Below the pieces are notes generated by a model. That model ran no database searches. It was not told the DNA's origin and saw only the letters and a list, made by a program, of their open reading frames with translations. From an uncultured Solimonas sp. (GTDB lineage: Bacteria > Pseudomonadota > Gammaproteobacteria > Nevskiales > Nevskiaceae): 8,112 bases of DNA. A program made the translations under genes and the position numbers. The DNA lies in the NCBI GenBank assembly GCA_946478985.1, contig CAMLDZ010000134.1, forward strand, positions 1 to 8,112, read 5' to 3'. How positions within the stretch are numbered: position 1 is the stretch's first letter; each line of letters opens with the position of its first letter. Shown piece by piece: positions 1-4,907 of the stretch.

Positions 1-159
1 ATGACGGAGCAGGTCAAGCATTTCGGCAACGGCCAGACCGAAACCACGGTGACGCTCAAGCCGGGCAAGCACAGCCTGCAGCTGTTGTTCGCCGACTGGA
101 AGCATCAGCCGTTCAACCCCTCGGTGGCCTCCGAGAAGATCACCATCACCGTCAAGTAA
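1..159 (+). CDS. DUF4399-type protein, C-terminal part (5' end outside window)
   Basis: Frame 1 is open from the first base to a TAA at 157-159 and encodes 52 residues. The segment HFGNGQTE, then PGKHSLQLLFADWKH and the end SEKITITVK, matches what I know of the C-terminal half of DUF4399 proteins, small exported proteins of unknown function that usually also have a signal peptide and a GHHH-containing first half. Those parts are missing here, so the ATG at base 1 is most likely an internal methionine (the family often has PM-T-x-Q at this place) and the gene begins upstream. Function unknown. It is followed by 91 bases before rpoN, with a GC-rich hairpin at 197-216 but no T-tract, so whether it shares a transcript with rpoN cannot be decided. 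The family call rests on remembered motifs, not a search. Confidence 0.72.
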   Translation: MTEQVKHFGNGQTETTVTLKPGKHSLQLLFADWKHQPFNPSVASEKITITVK

Positions 160-250
160 GCCGCGTGCGCTGCGCGCCCCGTCTGGACCTGCAACCGCGG
201 CGGTGCCGGCTGCCGCTCAAGTCACAACTACGTTTCGCCGATAGCACTAC

Positions 251-1732
251 ATGAAATCGACTTTAGGCCTGCGCCTCGGTCAGTCATTGACGATGACGCC
301 GGCACTGCAACAGGCGATCCGCCTGCTGCAGCTTTCCAGCCTCGACCTGCAGCAGGAGATCGAGCAGGCGCTCGAATCCAACATCCTGCTGGAGCGCGAC
401 GACGGCGCCGAACCGGTCGAGGCGACCGTCGAGGGCGGCGCCGAGGCGGCGACCGAAAACGAGGCGCCCGTCGTGGAGGCGTCCGGCGACCCCAAGAGCC
501 TGGAACTCGACAACAGCGAGATTCCCAGCGAAATGCCGGTCGATGCCGAGTGGGGGGACGTCTTTGATGACAGCAGCGGAGCTCGCAACAGCGGCAGCGG
601 CAACGACGACGAGCTGCGCGACTTCCTCGAGGCCAATCTGCGTGGCCGCACCAGCCTGCACGATCACCTGCTCGAGCAGGCGCGGATGGCGCCGTTCACC
701 AGCGACGAAGTCGGCATCGCCGAGCATCTGATCGACGCCATCAACGAGGACGGCTACATCGAGAACTGGGAGGAACTCGCCGCGCGCCTGCGGATCGATT
801 TCGACGCCAGCGACGCCAAGCTCGAAACGGTTCTGCAGAAGGTCCAGGACTTCGATCCGACCGGCGTCGCCGCCCGCGACCTGGGCGAATGCCTGCGCCT
901 GCAACTGGAGCTGATGCCGGCGCGGACCCCGGGCATCAATACCGCCTTGATGCTGATCGGCCAGCAGCTGAGCCTGCTGGCGCGCCGCGACCACAGCGCG
1001 CTGATCCGCGCCACCGGCCTGCCGGCCGAGGAGGTCGAGCGCGCGCTGGCGCTGATCAGGACCCTGCAGCCGCATCCCGGCCGGCCATTCCAGGCGCATG
1101 AGCCGGACTACGTCACGCCGGACGTCTTCGTCTCCAAGAAGAACGGCCGCTGGGTTGTCAGCCTCAACCCGGAGCACACGCCGCGGCTCAAGCTCAACGG
1201 CCAGTACCAGAGCATGATCCGCCGGGCCGACAGCTCGCGCGACCAGCTCGTCCTCAAGCAGCACCTGCAGGAAGCCCGGTACTTCCTTAACAGCCTGGAA
1301 GCGCGCAATGAAACTCTGCTGCGGGTCGCGCAGTCGATAGTTGAAGAACAGCGGGCTTTCTTGGATTATGGACCCGAAGCGATGCGTCCCATGGTCCTGC
1401 GGGACATCGCCGAGCAGCTGGGCATACATGAATCGACCGTATCTCGCGCAACTGCAAACAAGTACATGCTCACGCCCCGTGGGCTGTTCGAGCTCAAGTT
1501 CTTCTTCTCCAGCCACGTCCAGACCACCGGCGGCGGCGTCTGCTCGGCCACGGCCATCCAGGCCATGATCAAGCGGATGATCTCGGCCGAGGATTCCGCG
1601 CGTCCGCTTTCCGACGCAACGCTGTCGGAACTGCTGCTCAAAGAAGGCATACAGGTTGCAAGGCGTACGGTAGCCAAATATCGCGAAGGCCTGGGCATCC
1701 CGCCCTCGCACGAGCGCAAACCGCCGGCGTGA
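251..1732 (+). CDS. rpoN: RNA polymerase sigma-54 factor RpoN
   Basis: Alternative sigma factor of 493 residues that directs RNA polymerase to -24/-12 promoters, which need AAA+ activators. Region I is at about 1-48 (LGLRLGQSLTMTP, then Q/L-rich helices) and interacts with activator and core polymerase. Region II at about 49-120 is an acidic, Ala/Gly/Glu-rich low-complexity linker. The core-binding domain follows at about 120-320 (DFDPTGVAARDLGECL at 200-215). The helix-turn-helix at about 383-406 (LRDIAEQLGIHESTVSRAT) is followed by KYMLTPRGLFELKFFFSSHV. The RpoN box ARRTVAKYRE, which reads the -24 element, is at 470-479 and is perfect. Length and both ends are normal for the family. The start at 251 fits the family N-terminus, although no clear Shine-Dalgarno precedes it. 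The most conserved 3' part uses rare ATA codons at residues 363, 392 and 467, unlike the rest of the window. hpf follows after 58 bases. Confidence 0.98.
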   Translation: MKSTLGLRLGQSLTMTPALQQAIRLLQLSSLDLQQEIEQALESNILLERDDGAEPVEATVEGGAEAATENEAPVVEASGDPKSLELDNSEIPSEMPVDAEWGDVFDDSSGARNSGSGNDDELRDFLEANLRGRTSLHDHLLEQARMAPFTSDEVGIAEHLIDAINEDGYIENWEELAARLRIDFDASDAKLETVLQKVQDFDPTGVAARDLGECLRLQLELMPARTPGINTALMLIGQQLSLLARRDHSALIRATGLPAEEVERALALIRTLQPHPGRPFQAHEPDYVTPDVFVSKKNGRWVVSLNPEHTPRLKLNGQYQSMIRRADSSRDQLVLKQHLQEARYFLNSLEARNETLLRVAQSIVEEQRAFLDYGPEAMRPMVLRDIAEQLGIHESTVSRATANKYMLTPRGLFELKFFFSSHVQTTGGGVCSATAIQAMIKRMISAEDSARPLSDATLSELLLKEGIQVARRTVAKYREGLGIPPSHERKPPA

Positions 1733-1776
1733 GGTGCTTGCGCCGGATTTTTAGAGGTCGTCAGTAGAGCAACGTC

Positions 1777-1783
1777 AAAGGAG
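1777..1783 (+). promoter_or_regulatory. strong Shine-Dalgarno of hpf
   Basis: AAAGGAG lies 7 bases before the hpf ATG. It is the best ribosome binding site in the window and fixes the start. It suggests that hpf is translated more strongly than the neighbouring genes, which have weak or no such sites. Confidence 0.85.
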
Positions 1784-1790
1784 CAAAACG

Positions 1791-2114
1791 ATGAACCTGA
1801 ATATCTCCGGTCACCATGTCGATGTCACCGTGCCGATGCGTGAGTACGTGCTCACCAAGATGAAGCGGCTCGAACGACACTTCGACCACCTGATTTCAGC
1901 CGAAGTCGTGTTGACCGTCGAGAAGCTCCATCAGAAGGCGGAAGCCACGATTCACGCCAGCGGCGCCAATCTGCACGCCGCGGCCACGCAGGAAGACATG
2001 TACGCCGCCATCGACCTGATGGCCGACAAGCTCGACCAGCAAACGCGCAAGCACAAGGAAAAGCTGCGCGACCACCACCAGAAGGAAGCGCACAAGCGAA
2101 TGACGCTTGAGTAG
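1791..2114 (+). CDS. hpf: Ribosome hibernation promoting factor, short form (HPF/YfiA family)
   Basis: A 107-residue protein of the short HPF family, which binds the decoding region of the 30S subunit and helps 70S ribosomes pair into inactive 100S dimers when growth stops. The family beta-alpha-beta-beta-beta-alpha fold is recognisable: MNLNISGHHVDVTVPMREYV at 1-20, the long helix with MKRLERHF at 24-31, strand AEVVLTVEK, and the signature EDMYAAIDLMADKLDQQ at 68-84. A strongly basic, His/Lys-rich tail (about 85-104) is suited to rRNA contact. There is no second dimerisation domain, so it is not the long HPF of most bacteria. It sits between rpoN and ptsN as in most gamma- and betaproteobacteria and ends just before a strong terminator. 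Its production is therefore probably tied to rpoN transcription, boosted by its own good ribosome binding site. Confidence 0.96.
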   Translation: MNLNISGHHVDVTVPMREYVLTKMKRLERHFDHLISAEVVLTVEKLHQKAEATIHASGANLHAAATQEDMYAAIDLMADKLDQQTRKHKEKLRDHHQKEAHKRMTLE

Positions 2115-2117
2115 AAT
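2089..2117 (+). promoter_or_regulatory. possible sigma-70 promoter for ptsN, overlapping the end of hpf
   Basis: TAGAAT at 2112-2117 matches the -10 consensus at 5 of 6 bases. With a 17-base spacer the -35 would be CGCACA at 2089-2094, matching only 3 of 6. The -10 contains the hpf stop codon. Transcription would begin near 2124, directly before the hairpin at 2131-2153. This is the only promoter-like element I see that could serve ptsN independently, because the 23 bases between the terminator and ptsN leave no room for one. The evidence is weak: one hexamer in GC-rich DNA. Confidence 0.25.
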
Positions 2118-2130
2118 CGGGTCGCACAAG

Positions 2131-2161
2131 GCCCGGCCCCTCACGGGCCGGGCTTTTTTTT
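2131..2161 (+). terminator. Intrinsic (Rho-independent) terminator after hpf
   Basis: A perfect 9-bp stem (GCCCGGCCC at 2131-2139 with GGGCCGGGC at 2145-2153) closes a CTCAC loop and is followed at once by eight T residues (2154-2161). On the opposite strand no T-run follows the stem, so it works in the + direction only. It separates rpoN-hpf from the ptsN-to-ptsI part. ptsN and everything behind it must therefore depend on read-through or on a promoter inside or just after hpf. Confidence 0.93.
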
Positions 2162-2184
2162 GCTCATAAGGAAAAACCGCCGAG

Positions 2185-2643
2185 ATGAACATCGCCGAGA
2201 TCCTCGCCGCTGACCGCGTCGCTTCCGGGCTGACGTTCACCAGCAAGAAACAGGCGCTGGAGGCGCTGGCCAGCATCCTGGCGCGCGGTGCCAGCAATGT
2301 GGCGGCCGCGGACATTCTCAGCAGCCTGGGTGCCCGAGAGAAGCTCGGCAGTACCGGTCTGGGTCATGGTGTGGCGATCCCGCACGGCCGCATCGCCGGC
2401 ATCCCGGGCAGCGTCGGTGCATTCATCCGGCTGCGCCACCCGCTCGACTACGAGGCACACGACGCTCACCCGGTCGACCTGATCTTCGGCCTGCTGATCC
2501 CCCAGGGCGCCACCGAAGCGCATCTCAAGCATCTGGCGGCGATTGCCGAGATGTTCTCCGACGACGCCTTCTGCAAGCGCGCACGCGCCGCCAGCGACGA
2601 CCAGACGCTGTTCAAGCTGGTCACCGACTACAAGCCCGCCTGA
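2185..2643 (+). CDS. ptsN: PTS EIIA-Ntr regulatory protein PtsN
   Basis: A 152-residue cytosolic EIIA domain of the fructose/mannitol type, the final acceptor of the nitrogen-related phosphotransferase chain. In enterobacteria its phosphorylation state regulates potassium transport and other targets. The phosphate-accepting histidine is His67 in GHGVAIPHGR (60-69). A second conserved histidine lies in the helix EAHLKHLAAIAEMF (111-124), and PVDLIFGLLIP (96-106) is the usual core strand. The protein starts directly with the family's first helix (MNIAEILAADRV) and has normal length. TAAGGA at 2167-2172 can serve as ribosome binding site, but with a long spacer of 12 bases. The gene begins 23 bases after the terminator behind hpf and is followed by 52 bases before hprK. 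Confidence 0.96.
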   Translation: MNIAEILAADRVASGLTFTSKKQALEALASILARGASNVAAADILSSLGAREKLGSTGLGHGVAIPHGRIAGIPGSVGAFIRLRHPLDYEAHDAHPVDLIFGLLIPQGATEAHLKHLAAIAEMFSDDAFCKRARAASDDQTLFKLVTDYKPA

Positions 2644-2695
2644 GCCGGGCCCGGCCGGCGTCCAGGCAAGCCTCGCCTCCTAACCGGCCGCCGCC

Positions 2696-3325
2696 ATGCA
2701 AGCCGCGACACCGCGCAGATCGACGACGCTGCACGGCGTGTTCCTGCGGGTACACGGCTGCGGAGTCCTGCTGAGCGGGCCCAGCGGCGTCGGCAAGAGC
2801 GAACTGGCGCTGGAACTTCTGGCTCGCGGCCACCAACTGGTCGCCGACGACGCGGTGCAGGTCGCGCTGCGCCGCAATCTGGTCATCGGCCGCGCGCCGC
2901 GACTGCTGCGCGGCTTTCTGGAGGCACGCAGCCTCGGAGTTCTCAACATCGGGCGACTCTACGGTGCGCAGGCACTGGCGAGCCATGCGCATCTGGAGCT
3001 GGTGGTGCGGCTGGAAGCGCCGCGGGCGGCACCCGACAGCGGCCTTGAACGTTTGTCCGGCCGTCGTGGCGAACTGAGCGTGCTCGGCATGGCGCTGCCC
3101 GAGATCACCATCCCGATCCGCCTCGGGCATAATTTGGCGGTGCTGGTCGAGGCGGCTTGCCTGGATCTGCACCTGCGTCAGCAGGGCTATCGGGCCGACG
3201 ACGATCTGAGCACGCGTCAGGCCCGCGAGATCCGCCGCCAGGAACTGCGCGATAAGGAATCAGAACACGTGACGCCCGCCTCGCCCGCCGCGGATGGCTT
3301 GCCACACGGCCGTAGCCGCGGATGA
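2696..3325 (+). CDS. hprK: HPr kinase/phosphorylase, kinase domain only
   Basis: HprK phosphorylates HPr on a serine with ATP and can remove the phosphate again. This 209-residue protein starts directly with the catalytic domain. LHGVF (His13) corresponds to the catalytic-site histidine, the Walker A loop is GPSGVGKSE at 28-36, the paired aspartates are Asp51-Asp52 in LVADDAV, and the HprK signature region is at 71-90 (LRGFLEARSLGVLNIGRLYG). The C-terminal part LGHNLAVLVEAACLDLHL (143-160) is as usual, with a 25-residue polar tail. Full-length HprK has about 310 residues; the N-terminal domain of about 125 residues is absent. An in-frame TAA at 2681 and the ptsN stop at 2643 exclude a longer reading frame, so this is a real short form, as known in alphaproteobacteria. 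In the signature the usual RGLG reads RSLG (Ser79). No Shine-Dalgarno is visible. The stop overlaps the rapZ start in ATGA. Confidence 0.9.
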   Translation: MQAATPRRSTTLHGVFLRVHGCGVLLSGPSGVGKSELALELLARGHQLVADDAVQVALRRNLVIGRAPRLLRGFLEARSLGVLNIGRLYGAQALASHAHLELVVRLEAPRAAPDSGLERLSGRRGELSVLGMALPEITIPIRLGHNLAVLVEAACLDLHLRQQGYRADDDLSTRQAREIRRQELRDKESEHVTPASPAADGLPHGRSRG

Positions 3326-4215
3326 AGCTCGTCTTCGTCAGCGGTCTGTCCGGCGCCGGCAAGACCGTGGCGCTCAAGCAGTATGAGGACATCGGCTACT
3401 ACTGCATCGACAATCTGCCGCTGCAGCTGATCGGCCCCTTCATCCGCCGCGCGGTGCGCCGCAACGACGAGCGCTACGAGCGACTGGCGATCGGCATCGA
3501 CGCCCGCGAATGCCCGGCCGAGATCGCGCACTTTCCCAAGTACCTGGAATCGCTGCGGCGGCACGGCATCGAAGTCCGCGTGATCTTCCTGCGCGCCGAC
3601 GACTCGGTGCTGCTGCAGCGCTATTCGGAGACGCGCCGCCGCCACCCGCTGGCGCAGGGCGAGCTGGGCCTGACCGAGGCGATCCGCGCCGAACGCCAGC
3701 TGCTGGCGCCCATCGCCAACGTCGCCGACGCCACCATCGACACCTCGCTGAAGAATCTGCACGCGCTGCGCGAGGAGATTCAGAACCAGGTGCCGGGCGG
3801 CGCCGGCAAGCTGTCGGTGCTGCTGATGTCGTTCGGCTTCAAGAACGGCATTCCGGAAGACGCCGATTTCGTTTTCGACGTGCGCTGCCTGCCCAATCCG
3901 CACTGGCAGCCGCAGCTGCGGCCGCTGACCGGCCGCGATCCGCAGGTGGCCGAGTGGCTGGAGCAACAGCCGATCACCGCCGAAATGCTGGTCGACATCC
4001 ACCGCTTCCTTGAACGCTGGCTGCCGGAGTACCAGAAGCAGGACCGCGCCTATCTGACGATCGCGCTGGGCTGCACCGGCGGCCAGCATCGCAGTGTCTA
4101 CCTGGTCGAAAGGCTGGCCGCGCTGCTGCAGCCGCGCTTCGACAACCTGGCGGTCCGCCATCGCGAATCGTCGGCGCGCGAGGCGCCGTTGCCGGCGCGG
4201 AGCGGCGGCGCATGA
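3322..4215 (+). CDS. rapZ: RNase adapter protein RapZ (YvcJ family nucleotide-binding protein)
   Basis: A 297-residue protein of the RapZ/YvcJ family. In E. coli it binds small RNAs GlmY and GlmZ and presents GlmZ to RNase E, thereby controlling glucosamine-6-phosphate synthase. Whether such RNAs exist in this organism is unknown. The N-terminal P-loop is GLSGAGKT at 8-15, followed by the typical YYCIDNLP (26-33). IFLRADDSVLLQRYSETRRRHPL at 88-110 is the usual Walker-B-side block. The C-terminal half carries SVLLMSFGFKNGIP (165-178), FDVRCLPNPHW (185-195), and GCTGGQHRSVY (250-260), a hallmark of the family, then basic RHRE (279-282) near the end. The start ATG overlaps the hprK stop (ATGA), without a clear Shine-Dalgarno, which suggests translational coupling. 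Position next to hprK and HPr genes is the normal one. Confidence 0.97.
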   Translation: MKLVFVSGLSGAGKTVALKQYEDIGYYCIDNLPLQLIGPFIRRAVRRNDERYERLAIGIDARECPAEIAHFPKYLESLRRHGIEVRVIFLRADDSVLLQRYSETRRRHPLAQGELGLTEAIRAERQLLAPIANVADATIDTSLKNLHALREEIQNQVPGGAGKLSVLLMSFGFKNGIPEDADFVFDVRCLPNPHWQPQLRPLTGRDPQVAEWLEQQPITAEMLVDIHRFLERWLPEYQKQDRAYLTIALGCTGGQHRSVYLVERLAALLQPRFDNLAVRHRESSAREAPLPARSGGA

Positions 4216-4613
4216 TCGGCGTGCTGCTGATCGTGCATGGCAAGCTCGGCCACCCTCTGCTCGACACGCTTGCCGACATGCTGGGCGAGCTGCCACTGGC
4301 CGCCGGGGTGCTGGAAGTGCACCGCGGGCAGATACCCGAGGCGCTGATCGAGCAGGGTCGAAAGCTGATCGCACAGATCGACAGCGGCGACGGCGTGCTG
4401 ATGCTCACCGACGCCTTCGGCTCCACGCCCAGCAACATCGCCGTGCGCCTCGCCGCGTCGGGCGCGCACGCGGTCGTCGCCGGCGTCAACCTGCCGATGC
4501 TGATCCGCATCTTCAACTACCCGCGCCTGAGCCTGTCGCAGATGGTCGACAACGCCGTCGAAGCCGGCCGGCGCGGCGTCCTTGTCTGCCCCCCTGCCCG
4601 TTCCGGAGCCTGA
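4212..4613 (+). CDS. PTS EIIA component, mannose/fructose type (single domain)
   Basis: A 133-residue cytosolic single-domain EIIA of the mannose class. It would accept phosphate from HPr at His9 (LLIVHGKLG, 5-13). LMLTDAFGSTPSN (63-75) contains the conserved active-site Asp67, and AGVNLPMLIR (90-99) is the typical block near the C-terminus. There is no attached EIIB domain and no EIIB, EIIC or EIID gene of this family in the window, so a regulatory or sensory role is more likely than sugar uptake; the partner is unknown. The ATG overlaps the rapZ stop (ATGA at 4212-4215), and GGAG at 4199-4202 can act as ribosome binding site with 9 bases spacing. It ends one base before the HPr start. Similar genes in other proteobacterial rpoN clusters are usually annotated only as PTS fructose/mannose IIA. 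Confidence 0.93.
   Translation: MIGVLLIVHGKLGHPLLDTLADMLGELPLAAGVLEVHRGQIPEALIEQGRKLIAQIDSGDGVLMLTDAFGSTPSNIAVRLAASGAHAVVAGVNLPMLIRIFNYPRLSLSQMVDNAVEAGRRGVLVCPPARSGA
4604..4608 (+). promoter_or_regulatory. Shine-Dalgarno deciding the HPr start
   Basis: CGGAG lies 6 bases before GTG 4615, inside the last codons of the EIIA gene. A start at TTG 4582 in the same frame would add 11 Pro-rich residues that HPr proteins do not have and has no such site in front of it. The GTG start gives a normal 88-residue HPr. Confidence 0.7.
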
Positions 4614-4614
4614 A

Positions 4615-4881
4615 GTGCAACGCACCGTCACCATCGTCAATCTTCTGGGCCTGCACGCCCGCGCCGCAGCGCGGCTGGTGACGCTGGCCTCGAAATTCGA
4701 AGCCGAGGTGCGCGTACGCAAGGATCATCGCGAAGTCAGCGGCAAATCGATCATGGGCGTGATGATGCTGGCCGCCGCCAAGGGCGCGCAGATCACGCTG
4801 ATCGCCGAAGGCGCGGATGCGGCCCAGGCGCTCGACGAACTGGCGGCGCTGGTCGCCGGCCGCTTCGGAGAGGACGCATGA
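4615..4881 (+). CDS. ptsH: Phosphocarrier protein HPr
   Basis: An 88-residue HPr that carries phosphate from EI to the EIIA proteins. The phosphate-accepting histidine is His14 in LLGLHARAAARLV (10-22). The regulatory serine, target of HprK, is Ser45 in VSGKSIMGVMMLAA (41-54). Both sites are intact, so two competing phosphorylations are possible. The N-terminus MQRTVTIVNL and the C-terminal helix AAQALDELAALVAGRFGE are as usual. HARAA instead of HTRPA is common in the HPr and NPr proteins of organisms with this gene order, so the name npr would also be defensible. The start is GTG 4615, chosen over TTG 4582 because of length and ribosome binding site. It follows the EIIA gene by one base, and its stop TGA overlaps the ATG of a 9-codon mini-ORF that leads to ptsI. 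Confidence 0.95.
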   Translation: MQRTVTIVNLLGLHARAAARLVTLASKFEAEVRVRKDHREVSGKSIMGVMMLAAAKGAQITLIAEGADAAQALDELAALVAGRFGEDA

Positions 4882-4907
4882 AGCGGCCAGCGGACGGCGG
4901 CGCATGA
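4878..4907 (+). other. 9-codon mini-ORF bridging HPr and EI genes
   Basis: ATG 4878 overlaps the HPr stop (ATGA 4878-4881) and opens a frame of nine codons (MKRPADGGA) whose TGA at 4905-4907 overlaps the EI start ATG 4904 (ATGA 4904-4907). It would allow ribosomes leaving HPr to be carried to the EI start by two reinitiation steps. The sequence shows the arrangement directly; translation is an inference. Chance is possible because the linker is only 22 bases long. Confidence 0.3.

Noticed and set aside
197..216. Hairpin between the DUF4399 gene and rpoN as terminator
   Set aside because: An 8-bp stem including two wobble pairs with a GCCG loop exists, but no T-tract follows; it is weak evidence in such GC-rich DNA.
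160..250. Sigma-54 -24/-12 promoter in the gaps before rpoN, hpf and mgtE
   Set aside because: No GG-N10-GC element with acceptable flanks was found by eye in any of these gaps.
284..1711. Long antisense open frame (475 codons) opposite rpoN
   Set aside because: It has no family resemblance and arises from the strong G/C third-position bias of rpoN; the + strand protein is unambiguous.
1738..1766. Promoter for hpf (TTGCGC, 17 bases, TCAGTA)
   Set aside because: The -10 has a poor match; hpf more likely shares the rpoN transcript.
3217..4374. Antisense open frame of 385 codons opposite rapZ
   Set aside because: Shadow of rapZ with Arg/Ala/Gln-rich translation and no recognisable domain.
4582..4614. 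TTG start for HPr
   Set aside because: Adds a Pro-rich 11-residue leader foreign to HPr and lacks a ribosome binding site; GTG 4615 has CGGAG at the right distance.
4817..4903. N-terminal extension of EI from ATG 4817
   Set aside because: The 29 extra residues are Arg/Ser-rich, overlap HPr, and are not part of EI proteins; the start at 4904 gives the normal length and N-terminus.
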